Origin: Candidatus Sphingomonas excrementigallinarum | GTDB taxonomy: Bacteria; Pseudomonadota; Alphaproteobacteria; Sphingomonadales; Sphingomonadaceae | NCBI GenBank assembly: GCA_019112965.1 | Contig: DXIH01000034.1 | Coordinates: 1 to 45,683, forward strand | Length of the DNA: 45,683 nucleotides | Reading direction: 5' to 3' | In this document: piece by piece, positions 17,039 to 24,551 of the stretch | Position numbering within the stretch: the stretch's first letter is position 1 | How the letters are laid out: every line of letters starts with the position of its first letter | Program-made: the position numbers and the translations under genes | Notes under the pieces: generated by a model | Databases searched by the model: none | Told to the model about the DNA's origin: nothing | Seen by the model: the letters and a program-made list of their open reading frames with translations, nothing else

Positions 17039-18220
17039 ATGACGGACCCCATCGTCATCCTGTCCTATGCCCGCACCCCCATGGGCTCTTTCCAGGGCAG
17101 CCTGTCGGACCTGTCCGCGACCCAACTGGGCGCCGCCGCCGTCGAGGGCGCGGTCGAGCGGGCCGGTGTCGACGCGTCGGCGATCGAGCGCATCTATATG
17201 GGCTGCGTCCTCCCCGCCGGGCTCGGCCAGGCGCCCGCACGCCAAGCGGCGATCTTCGCCGGGCTGGGGGAGCATGTCGAGGCGACGACCGTCAACAAGA
17301 TGTGCGGATCGGGGATGCAGGCCGCGATCATGGCCGCCGAGGCGCTGGCGGCGGGCTCGGCCGACATGATCGTCGCGGGCGGCATGGAGAGCATGACGAA
17401 CGCTCCCTATCTCAGCCACAAGCATCGCGGCGGCGCGCGCATTGGGCATGACACGCTGTACGATCACATGTTCCTCGACGGACTGGAGGACGCCTATGAG
17501 CGCGGCCGCCTGATGGGCCATTTCGCCGAGGAAGCCGCACAGGAATATCAGTTTACGCGCGCCGCCCAGGACGATTTCGCCATCGCCTCGCTGGAGCGCG
17601 CCAAGGCGGCGCAGGGCTCGGGCGCGTTCGACCGCGAAATCGTGCCCGTCACGGTCAAGACCCGCAAGGGCGAGGAGACCATCACCCTCGACGAACAGCC
17701 CGCCAAGGGCGATCCGGCCAAGATTCCGACGCTGAAACCCGCCTTTGCCAAGGACGGCACGATCACGGCGGCGAACGCCTCGTCCATTTCAGACGGTGCA
17801 GCGGCTCTGGTGATGACGCGGGCGAGTGTGGCCGACAAGCTGGGCCTGACGCCGATCGCGCGGGTCGTGGCGCACGCCGCCCACGCCCATGCGCCCGCCC
17901 GGTTCACCACCGCGCCGGTCTTCGCGATGCGCAAGGCCCTGGACCGCGCGGGCTGGGCGACCGGCGATGCCGACCTCTACGAGGTGAATGAGGCGTTCGC
18001 GGCGGTGGCGATGATCGCGATGCGCGACATGGACCTGTCGCACGACCGGCTGAACATCCATGGCGGCGCCTGCGCGCTGGGCCACCCGATCGGCGCGAGC
18101 GGCGCGCGGGTGCTGGCGACCCTGTTGTCGGCGCTGGAGACGAAGGGCGCACGGCGCGGCGTCGCATCGCTCTGCATCGGCGGCGGCGAAGCCACCGCGA
18201 TGGCCGTGGAGTTGATGTAA
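17039..18220 (+). CDS. Acetyl-CoA C-acetyltransferase (thiolase)
   Basis: A 393-residue cytoplasmic thiolase. The acyl-accepting Cys is Cys89 in VNKMCGSGMQA; the C-terminal catalytic residues are His in GGACALGHPIGASG and Cys in SLCIGGGEA. Length and motifs fit biosynthetic thiolases, which join two acetyl-CoA to acetoacetyl-CoA (polyhydroxybutyrate or ketone metabolism); a role in degradation cannot be excluded. The ATG at 17039 has GGAGAG eight bases upstream; an in-frame TTG at 17021 is less likely. It is followed by a repeat with strong hairpins that probably end the transcript. Confidence 0.93.
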   Translation: MTDPIVILSYARTPMGSFQGSLSDLSATQLGAAAVEGAVERAGVDASAIERIYMGCVLPAGLGQAPARQAAIFAGLGEHVEATTVNKMCGSGMQAAIMAAEALAAGSADMIVAGGMESMTNAPYLSHKHRGGARIGHDTLYDHMFLDGLEDAYERGRLMGHFAEEAAQEYQFTRAAQDDFAIASLERAKAAQGSGAFDREIVPVTVKTRKGEETITLDEQPAKGDPAKIPTLKPAFAKDGTITAANASSISDGAAALVMTRASVADKLGLTPIARVVAHAAHAHAPARFTTAPVFAMRKALDRAGWATGDADLYEVNEAFAAVAMIAMRDMDLSHDRLNIHGGACALGHPIGASGARVLATLLSALETKGARRGVASLCIGGGEATAMAVELM

Positions 18221-18248
18221 AGGAAGGCTTCCCCCTCCTCTTTTTACT

Positions 18249-18349
18249 CCCCTCCCGCAAGCGGGAGGGGTTGGGGGAGGGCACGGAGTCTCACCGAGAC
18301 CACCGCCCGTGGCCTACCCTCCCCCATCCCCTCCCGCAAGCGGGAGGGG
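18249..18349. repeat. Intergenic inverted repeat with two CCCGCAAGCGGG hairpins
   Basis: Two 22-base hairpins (18249-18270 and 18328-18349) with stem CCCCTCCC/GGGAGGGG are each followed or preceded by a G- or C-rich tail. Together they form a larger inverted repeat with arms of about 33 bases and few mismatches. It lies between the convergent thiolase and SH3-protein genes and could terminate both. It resembles the hairpin-plus-tail elements at 35.2-35.5 kb, so it is probably a dispersed repeat of this genome. Confidence 0.8.
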
Positions 18350-18392
18350 CGTGCCGAAAAAGCAACGTCAGGGTTGATTTACCCGTCTAGAC

Positions 18393-18911
18393 TTACGGCA
18401 GCACTTCTCCCGGCTCGACGCCCCAGATCGAGCCGACCGGCACGAACCCCGCCTGCCCCTTCACGTCGAAGCGGCACCAGCCGCCATTGCATTCGCTGAT
18501 CCGCCCGACCACACCCGGAGCCGCACGCCACAGGGTCTTGGCCCCGTCATCGGGGGCCGAGCGCATCGGCAGCGGCTCGGTGCCGCGCACGATCGCGGTG
18601 CGGGTGTTGCGCAGCAGGACGGCCAGCATCCAGCCCTCCGTCCCGTCAGGGTCCTGAACCTTGCGCCATTCCTTGAACACCGCGATCACCTTCACGGGCA
18701 GGTCGGCACGGCGATAGGTCCAGCTGGCGGGATAGCTGCGCGCCGGGCCGGTTCGCATCCGCGCGACCGAGGCGCCGATCGATCCATAATAGGGCACGGC
18801 GCGCTTTTCGGTCGCGGCCTGCGCCGCCGGGACGAACGGCCCCACCGCCAGCATGCCGGTCGCCAGCGTCGCCGCCCAAATTGCCAGTCCGACCATGGAC
18901 CTGCGCATCAT
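18393..18911 (-). CDS. Secreted SH3-like domain protein
   Basis: A 172-residue exported protein. Residues 1-32 form a signal peptide ending PAAQA. The rest has two bacterial SH3-like repeats: the first around RMRTGPARSYPASWTYRRADLPVKVI...WRKVQDPDGTEGWM, the second around PMRSAPDDGAKTLWRAAPGVVGRI...WCRFDVKGQAGFVP. This is the layout of the DUF1058/SH3_4 family, thought to bind cell-wall or protein ligands in the periplasm. The ATG at 18911 (or 18908) follows AAGGG. It is divergent from the hydroxyacid dehydrogenase. Ligand and role are unknown. Confidence 0.87.
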   Translation of the reverse strand: MMRRSMVGLAIWAATLATGMLAVGPFVPAAQAATEKRAVPYYGSIGASVARMRTGPARSYPASWTYRRADLPVKVIAVFKEWRKVQDPDGTEGWMLAVLLRNTRTAIVRGTEPLPMRSAPDDGAKTLWRAAPGVVGRISECNGGWCRFDVKGQAGFVPVGSIWGVEPGEVLP

Positions 18912-19025
18912 CTATCCCTTCACCTGCCCGCCCGCGCGATGCTCTACGCCGAGCCGGGGGCCCGCTTCAACCATGTTCGGGCGCGCGATCGCCGGTTGAC
19001 GGACCCGCAGGCTTGCCGCAATCCG

Positions 19026-20030
19026 ATGGCCATGGTCGATCCGCGCCGCTGCCTGAACCCCAGGGTGGTCGTCACCCGCGAACTTCCCGATCCCGTGATG
19101 GAGCGGATGGCCGCGCTGTTCGAGACCGAGTCGAACCCCGCCGACGAAAAGCTGAACCGGGAACAGCTCGCCGCCGCCATGGCCGATTGCGACGTTCTGG
19201 TGCCGACCGTCACCGACGCGATCGACGCCGATCTGATCGCCAATGCCGGGCCGCGCCTGAAGCTGATCGCCAATTTCGGCGCGGGCGTGAACCATATCGA
19301 CCTGAAGGCGGCGCGGGCGCGCGGCATCATCGTCACCAATACGCCGGGCGTCCTGACCGAGGATACCGCCGACATGACCATGGCGCTGATCCTCTCGGTC
19401 CCGCGCCGCCTGGCCGAGGGCGAGAAGCTGGTCCGATCGGGCGCGTGGAGGGGGTGGAGTCCCGGCGGGATGCTTGGCCACCGGATCGGCGGCAAGGCGC
19501 TGGGCATCGTCGGCATGGGGCGGATCGGCCAGGCGGTCGCACGGCGGGCGCGCGCGTTTGGCCTGTCGATCCATTACCACAACCGCCGCCGCCTGCCCGC
19601 CAGCATCGAGGCGGAGCTGGGCGCGACCTGGCATCACGATCTCGACGCGATGCTGGGCGCGGTCGACATCGTGTCGATCCACACGCCCCTCAACGCCGAC
19701 AGCCACGATTTGATCGACCGCCGCCGCATCGCCCTGATGCGCCGCCATGTCTATCTCATCAACGCCAGCCGGGGCGGGATCGTCGACGAAGACGCGCTGG
19801 TCGAGGCGCTCGAGAATGGACGGCTGGCAGGAGCAGGCCTCGACGTGTGGCGGCACGAGCCCGAAATCGACCCGCGCCTGCTGGCCCTCCCCAATGTCGT
19901 GCTGACACCACACATGGGCTCGGCCACGCTGGAGGGTCGCGTCGCCTCGGGCGAGAAGGTCATCGCCAATATCCGCAGCTGGGCCGACGGCCACCGCCCG
20001 CCCGACCAGGTGCTGGAGGGGTGGCTTTAG
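19026..20030 (+). CDS. D-isomer-specific 2-hydroxyacid dehydrogenase (glyoxylate/hydroxypyruvate reductase type)
   Basis: A 334-residue NAD(P)-dependent dehydrogenase. The Rossmann motif is GIVGMGRIGQAVARRA. The catalytic Arg is in NASRGGIVDED, the Glu in RHEPEIDP, and the His in LTPHMGSAT. Such enzymes reduce glyoxylate or hydroxypyruvate, or oxidise other D-2-hydroxyacids; the RRR stretch after the Rossmann fold (HNRRRLP) suggests NADPH preference. Two ATGs (19026, 19032) fit the family's N-terminus; a further-upstream ATG at 18939 would add 29 residues of unlikely sequence. It lies tail-to-tail with the next leftward gene. Confidence 0.92.
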   Translation: MAMVDPRRCLNPRVVVTRELPDPVMERMAALFETESNPADEKLNREQLAAAMADCDVLVPTVTDAIDADLIANAGPRLKLIANFGAGVNHIDLKAARARGIIVTNTPGVLTEDTADMTMALILSVPRRLAEGEKLVRSGAWRGWSPGGMLGHRIGGKALGIVGMGRIGQAVARRARAFGLSIHYHNRRRLPASIEAELGATWHHDLDAMLGAVDIVSIHTPLNADSHDLIDRRRIALMRRHVYLINASRGGIVDEDALVEALENGRLAGAGLDVWRHEPEIDPRLLALPNVVLTPHMGSATLEGRVASGEKVIANIRSWADGHRPPDQVLEGWL

Positions 20031-20054
20031 CGCGTCATTCTCCGCCGGGCGCGT

Positions 20055-20417
20055 TCACTCGATCCCCTGAACGACGAAGGTGAACCACGCGCCGTCCGCG
20101 TGATCGTATAGCTGGACCAGCTGATCCTCGACCCGGCAGGTGAAGTGGCCGGAGCTGCTGCGATCGAACCCCTTGGTCTCCCCATCGGCGACTTCCATGT
20201 AGATCGCAGCCCCAGTGCCGGTTTCGCGCAGTTCGGGAAGCGTCCCGCCGAACTTCACGTTCCGGTCGCCGTCCAGCCCCTGCAAATGCTCGCCGCGCGC
20301 CTCCGCCGCGATGCGACGGTGACGGTCCACGGCCTGGTCATAGAGGCCGGCGACCTTCTTGCCGGTCACGAAGGCATGGGACGAGGCGGCGATGATGGCG
20401 CGGATGTCTGGTTGCAT
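20055..20417 (-). CDS. Conserved-looking hypothetical protein
   Basis: A 120-residue soluble protein starting MQPDIRAIIAASSHAFVTGK. The N-terminal half is helical (KKVAGLYDQAVDRHRRIAAEARGE), and the C-terminal half is beta-rich with paired phenylalanines (GHFTCRVEDQLVQLYD, WFTFVVQG). There is no signal peptide or membrane segment, and I recognise no family. The ATG at 20417 is preferred over an in-frame ATG 36 bases upstream, which lacks a matching ribosome binding site. A near-perfect palindrome at 20470-20484 lies in its upstream region, shared with the divergent lipoprotein gene. Confidence 0.75.
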   Translation of the reverse strand: MQPDIRAIIAASSHAFVTGKKVAGLYDQAVDRHRRIAAEARGEHLQGLDGDRNVKFGGTLPELRETGTGAAIYMEVADGETKGFDRSSSGHFTCRVEDQLVQLYDHADGAWFTFVVQGIE

Positions 20418-20469
20418 GGCCGCTGGCCTGACACAGGGCAGGGTGTGGATCAACCTCCCGCCCTTCCAG

Positions 20470-20484
20470 TGTCAGGACCTGACA
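20470..20484. promoter_or_regulatory. Palindrome TGTCAGG-A-CCTGACA, possible operator
   Basis: A 15-base dyad with 7-base perfect arms and one central base lies between the divergent hypothetical gene (start 20417) and lipoprotein gene (start 20574). Its place and symmetry fit the binding site of a dimeric repressor or activator, but I cannot match it to a known regulator. Confidence 0.4.
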
Positions 20485-20573
20485 GCGGCTTTCCCCATGT
20501 CAAAATGTTGCAGAGCGGAACCGTGACGGCGGGACTGCATTCCCCTCCTGTCATTCAAACGGGAGCTACATCG

Positions 20574-20765
20574 ATGAAAAAGCTGGCAATTGCCGCAACC
20601 CTCGCCGCGACCGCGCTGTCGATCTCGGCATGTTCGACCCTGAAGGGCGCCGCCATCGGCGGTGCGGGCGGCGCAGGCGTCGCGGCGGCGACGGGCGGCA
20701 GCGTCCAGAAGGGTGCTGCGGTCGGCGGCACCGCAGGCGCGGTGGTCGGCACCGTCGCGGACTGA
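20574..20765 (+). CDS. Small glycine-zipper lipoprotein
   Basis: A 63-residue lipoprotein. The signal peptide ends in a lipobox (LSISAC), so the mature protein is anchored through its Cys at about residue 20. The rest is dominated by glycine-zipper sequence (IGGAGGAGVAAATGG, VGGTAGAVVGTVAD), which packs into membranes. Small proteins of this type are envelope-stress or entericidin-like lipoproteins, but the exact role is unknown. The ATG has a GGGAG Shine-Dalgarno nine bases upstream. A strong hairpin terminator begins four bases after the stop. Confidence 0.88.
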   Translation: MKKLAIAATLAATALSISACSTLKGAAIGGAGGAGVAAATGGSVQKGAAVGGTAGAVVGTVAD

Positions 20766-20768
20766 ACG

Positions 20769-20805
20769 AAAAGGGCCTCTCCCGACAAACGGAAGAGGCC
20801 CTTTT
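20769..20805. terminator. Bidirectional rho-independent terminator
   Basis: A perfect 12-base inverted repeat (AAAAGGGCCTCT and AGAGGCCCTTTT) with a 13-base loop gives a stem flanked by A's and T's on both sides. It ends the rightward lipoprotein transcript and, on the other strand, the leftward flavoprotein gene ending at 20828. Confidence 0.92.
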
Positions 20806-20827
20806 CAATCACGCCGATCGGAAGAAA

Positions 20828-22231
20828 TCAGTCGCCGGTCAGGATACGGTCGACCAGCTGCTTCACGGTCGGCACGAACCCGTTCGAGTAGAAGGGGTCG
20901 CGCTTGAAGTTATAGGCTGCGTGCCCTGCAAACATCAGGTTCTGCTCGACATCGCCGCCATGCGCGATCTCCTGAAGCGTCTTCTGGATGCAGAAGCTGC
21001 GCGGGTCGGCCAGGCGGCCGGTGGAATTGGTCTCGCTGTCCGCCCAGCTCGAGAACAGGCACTGCGACAGGCAGCCCATGCAGTCGGCCTGATCCTTTCG
21101 GATCTCCTTGGCTTCCTCAGGACTGACGAACACCAAAGTGTTGTCCGGGGTCTTCAGCGCCATGGTGAAGCCCGCGCCGAACCACTCGCGCGCGCGCAGC
21201 AGGTCGCCCTTCGTCACCCAGAAATTCTTGCCCTTCACGCCCACGTCGAGCTGGAAGACATGGTCGCCCGCTTCCTGCGTCGAAAAGGCGATCTGGCGTT
21301 CGGAGCGCGCTTCCAGATTGCGTAGGAACGGATTGCGTACCGCGCTGGAGTAGAAGCCGGTCGGCGAGAAACGATGAAGAAGGACGTCGCCCTCCTCGAT
21401 CGTCATCAGCCGCTGCTTCCATTCCTCGGGGATCGGGCTTTCCTGCGTCAGCAGCGGGCGCGTGCCGAACTGGAAGGCGATCTTGCCAAGCTCGGGGTTG
21501 TCGATCCAGTTGTTCCAGTCGCGCAGGTACCAGACGCCGCCCGCCATCACGATCGGCACCTCGTCCGAAATCCCGCCCTCGCGCATCGTATCGCGCAACG
21601 CCTTCACGCGGGGGTACGGGTCCTGAGGCTGCAAGGGGTCCTCGGCGTTGGACAGGCCGTTATGGCCACCAGCGAGCCAGGGGTCCTCGTAGACGACCGC
21701 CGCCAGCCATTCCGACGCCTTGGAATAGGCGCGCTTCCACAGCGCGCGGAAGGCGCGGCCCGAGGACACGATCGGCAGATAGCTGACCTGGTGATGCGCC
21801 GCGATCTCGGACAGCTTGTAGGGCATGCCCGCGCCGCAGGTGACGCCCGCGACCAGGCCCTTGGTCCGCGCCAGCACGCCTTCCAGCACCCGCTGCGCGC
21901 CGCCCATTTCCCACAGCACGTTGATGTTGATCGCGCCCTTGCCACCGGCAATGTCCCAGGCGCGCTTCACCTGCTGGACCGCGCCCTCGATGGCGTATTC
22001 GATCAGTTCCTCATGCCGCTCGCGCCGGGTCAGCGCGCGGTAGATCTGGGGAATGATCTTGCCCTCGGCGTCATAGCTGTCCGCGTTCACCGCCGACACG
22101 GTGCCGACCCCGCCCGCCGCCGCCCAGGCACCCGCCGAGGCGTGATTGGTCGCAGCGACGCCCTTCCCGCCTTCGATCAGCGGCCAAACCTCGCGGCCGT
22201 TGTACAGGATGGGGCTCAAGCCTTTGAACAC
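20828..22231 (-). CDS. Nitronate monooxygenase-family flavoprotein with Cys-rich C-terminus
   Basis: A 467-residue FMN-dependent TIM-barrel protein of the nitronate monooxygenase/2-nitropropane dioxygenase superfamily (motifs GVGTVSAVNAD, VTCGAGMPYKL, PIVMAGGVW, FQFGTRPL). It is over 100 residues longer than classical members. The extension holds Cys384, 387 and 391 (DCMGCLSQC) and Cys414, a spacing that could bind an iron-sulfur cluster. It starts at GTG (22231) with AAGG eight bases upstream; no ATG fits. The substrate is unknown; some relatives are NAD(P)H:quinone or enoyl reductases. Confidence 0.85.
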   Translation of the reverse strand: MFKGLSPILYNGREVWPLIEGGKGVAATNHASAGAWAAAGGVGTVSAVNADSYDAEGKIIPQIYRALTRRERHEELIEYAIEGAVQQVKRAWDIAGGKGAININVLWEMGGAQRVLEGVLARTKGLVAGVTCGAGMPYKLSEIAAHHQVSYLPIVSSGRAFRALWKRAYSKASEWLAAVVYEDPWLAGGHNGLSNAEDPLQPQDPYPRVKALRDTMREGGISDEVPIVMAGGVWYLRDWNNWIDNPELGKIAFQFGTRPLLTQESPIPEEWKQRLMTIEEGDVLLHRFSPTGFYSSAVRNPFLRNLEARSERQIAFSTQEAGDHVFQLDVGVKGKNFWVTKGDLLRAREWFGAGFTMALKTPDNTLVFVSPEEAKEIRKDQADCMGCLSQCLFSSWADSETNSTGRLADPRSFCIQKTLQEIAHGGDVEQNLMFAGHAAYNFKRDPFYSNGFVPTVKQLVDRILTGD

Positions 22232-22320
22232 GTCATTACCTTGTCTGTCCGAAAGGGTCTCATATAGCGTGTTAGGATCGCTTAGCGAGGGGAATTAACG
22301 GCACGCACCCGTACCGGCCT

Positions 22321-23457
22321 TCAGCCCAGCGCGCCGGGTCGGCCCAATACGCCCTCATACAGCGCCTTGTAGCGCGCGACCATCTGGCTCTGGTCGAACT
22401 CGGCGCGCACGCGGGCCTGGTTGGCGGCGCCTGCCTCGGCGCGCAGCTCGGGATGGTTGACCAGGGCCTGGATCACGTCGCGCAGCCGCACCTCGTTGGG
22501 CGCATCGGCGATGAACTGGCGGTTGGGCTCGGACACCATCGACGCCACATCGCCCACCGGCAGCGAGGCGATGGGCAGCCCGGCCGCCATCCCCTCCAGC
22601 ACCGAGATCGGCGCCTGTTCGGACAGCGAGGACAGCGCAACGATGTCGAAATGGCGGATATAGTTATACGGCCGCTCCAGGAAGCCCGGCATGACCAGCC
22701 GGTCGGCGATGCCCATGGCGGCGGCCGCCTGCATGATGTTGGCGCGCTCCGGCCCCTCGCCCACGATCACCAGCCGGAAGCGGTTGGGAATGCCGCCCAT
22801 CGCGCGGACCAGCATCGGCAGGTTCTTGACGGTGCGCAGGCCCGCCAATGCACCGACGACGATCTCCTTGGGCTGACGGACGAAGCCCGGAATGCCCTTG
22901 GGGTCGGGATCGCGGGCGTAGAGTTTGGTGTCGATGCCGTTGGGAATGCGGTGCACGCGGGTCGCGGGCTGTTTCCAGGTCTGGAGCGCGATCGCCTCCA
23001 GGATGTGGCTCGGCACCGCCAGCGCGTCCGCCGCGGACAGGGCGATGCGGCGATAGATGTTGCGCTCGATCTTGAGGCCCCGCGCCTCGTCGGCGTTGAA
23101 GCCGTCCTCGTGATGGACCAGCGGCGGCGCGCCCTTGGAATATACGCGCCGCGCCATCACACCGTCGATCGCGCCCCAATTGTACGTCAGCACCAGATCG
23201 AAACGGCGCATATAGGCCGCGATCGCCTCGTACCGCTTGACCGAGGGCTTGCCGGTCAGCGGCGGGGCACCTTGCGCGATCTCGTAGCGGATGCCCTTGG
23301 CGATCGAATCGCGCGCGCCCAATTCGTCGGGCATGGCGGAGACGATGGTGTGCTTCGCGGCATCGCCAAAGGCGTTCATCAGCGCAACCGCGCGCGCCTC
23401 CTTCCCGCCCAGCGAAAAGGAGGAATGAAGGTGCAGGATGTTCAGCGGACGGGCCAT
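22321..23457 (-). CDS. Glycosyltransferase family 4 protein
   Basis: A 378-residue GT-B-fold enzyme. The N-terminal domain begins LNILHLHSSFSLGGKEARAVAL, the glycine loop of the acceptor domain. The C-terminal domain has the donor-binding motif SEQAPISVLEGMAAGLPI (E-x7-E type) and GEGPERANI. It transfers a sugar from a nucleotide donor to a cell-surface or lipid acceptor, with retention. The exact sugar cannot be read. No polysaccharide cluster surrounds it. It is leftward, ending 89 bases upstream of the flavoprotein start, with a repeat behind it at 23510-23641. Confidence 0.9.
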   Translation of the reverse strand: MARPLNILHLHSSFSLGGKEARAVALMNAFGDAAKHTIVSAMPDELGARDSIAKGIRYEIAQGAPPLTGKPSVKRYEAIAAYMRRFDLVLTYNWGAIDGVMARRVYSKGAPPLVHHEDGFNADEARGLKIERNIYRRIALSAADALAVPSHILEAIALQTWKQPATRVHRIPNGIDTKLYARDPDPKGIPGFVRQPKEIVVGALAGLRTVKNLPMLVRAMGGIPNRFRLVIVGEGPERANIMQAAAAMGIADRLVMPGFLERPYNYIRHFDIVALSSLSEQAPISVLEGMAAGLPIASLPVGDVASMVSEPNRQFIADAPNEVRLRDVIQALVNHPELRAEAGAANQARVRAEFDQSQMVARYKALYEGVLGRPGALG

Positions 23458-23509
23458 GGCCGCCGGATTAGCGGGCAGCGGACGGGTTGAAAACCGCTAA
23501 GCCCCTTTT

Positions 23510-23641
23510 CCTCCCCTGCAAGGGGAAGTGGCAGGGCGCAGCCCTGACGGAGGGGTGTCACAGTTTGAGAGTAAGACCAGACTCACGACTGGGGACACCC
23601 CTCCGTCACGCTTCGCGCGACACCTCCCCTTGCAGGGGAGG
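23510..23641. repeat. Intergenic inverted repeat, arms about 48 bases
   Basis: Two arms (23510-23559 and 23594-23641) read as near reverse complements: each starts CCTCCCCTGCAAGGGGA on its own strand and ends with GACGGAGGGGTGTC. The middle of the arms differs in a few bases, and the spacer is about 34 bases. It lies between the glycosyltransferase start and the alpha/beta-hydrolase stop. The size and symmetry fit a small mobile or REP-like element. Confidence 0.82.
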
Positions 23642-23644
23642 AAT

Positions 23645-24514
23645 TTACCCGTCTCGTCCCGCCACGCGGTCGAGCAAACGCGCGATCCCCGCGATCGCCT
23701 CCGGCTCGGTCAGCAGCGGCGTGTGGCCGACATTGGGCACCGTCACCAGCTCCGACGGGGACAGGCGCTCGACCATCCGCTCGGCGACGCTGGCGCTCAG
23801 GATATCCGACCGCTCGCCGCGCACCACCAGCGTCGGCACGCCGTTCAATGCGTCGAGCGCCGACCACATGTCCGGCCCGCCCTCGGTATTGGGCACGCGG
23901 AACGGCTCGGCGATCTTCAGGTCGTAATCGAGCACGATCCGCCCCGCGCTGGTCAGCCGGTGCGTGCGCTTGGCCATGGCCAGCCAGTCCTCGATCCCCC
24001 AGCCGGGATAGACGTCCTCGTTATTCTCCTGGACGCAGCGCGCGGCGTGCAGCCAGGTGGGAAAGCTCTGCCCCTTGCCGACATAGCCACGGATGCGCGC
24101 CAGCCCCGCCGCCTCGATCTCCGGCCCGATATCGTTCAGCACCGCGCCCGCCAGCCGCCCGCGCGCGGTCGCCGCCAGCACCATCGTCACGATCCCGCCC
24201 AGCGAGGTGCCGACCGCCACGAACCGGCCGATGCCGAATTCGTCGAGCATCGCCTCGACATCCTGGACATAGGTGAGCGGCACATAGCTCATCGGGTCCT
24301 TGGCATAGGCACTCTCGCCCCGCCCCCGGAAACTGACCGCGATCACCCGCGCCCGGCCCGCGAGCGCCTCGGCCAGCCCCTCGAAATCGCGGGCATTGCG
24401 GGTCAGGCCGGGCAGGCAGATGACGGGGGGCAGCGCATCGCTTCCGGCATAATCCCGTGCGTGGAGCCGCAGGCCGTCCTTCGACCACCAATAACGATTC
24501 TCATACGCCGTCAT
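23645..24514 (-). CDS. Alpha/beta-hydrolase fold protein
   Basis: A 289-residue cytoplasmic hydrolase. The nucleophile elbow is GTSLGG with Ser104; the acid Asp237 is in VVRGERSD and the general base His264 in NVGHTPLL. The oxyanion region CLPGLTRN lies near residues 33-40. The fold is that of lipases, esterases and haloperoxidase-like enzymes; the substrate cannot be read. Its ATG overlaps an alternative upstream ATG of the divergent selO gene. Confidence 0.9.
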   Translation of the reverse strand: MTAYENRYWWSKDGLRLHARDYAGSDALPPVICLPGLTRNARDFEGLAEALAGRARVIAVSFRGRGESAYAKDPMSYVPLTYVQDVEAMLDEFGIGRFVAVGTSLGGIVTMVLAATARGRLAGAVLNDIGPEIEAAGLARIRGYVGKGQSFPTWLHAARCVQENNEDVYPGWGIEDWLAMAKRTHRLTSAGRIVLDYDLKIAEPFRVPNTEGGPDMWSALDALNGVPTLVVRGERSDILSASVAERMVERLSPSELVTVPNVGHTPLLTEPEAIAGIARLLDRVAGRDG

Positions 24515-24551
24515 GCTTGAAGGTCCTCCGGTGCCGCCTCCATATCGCGGT

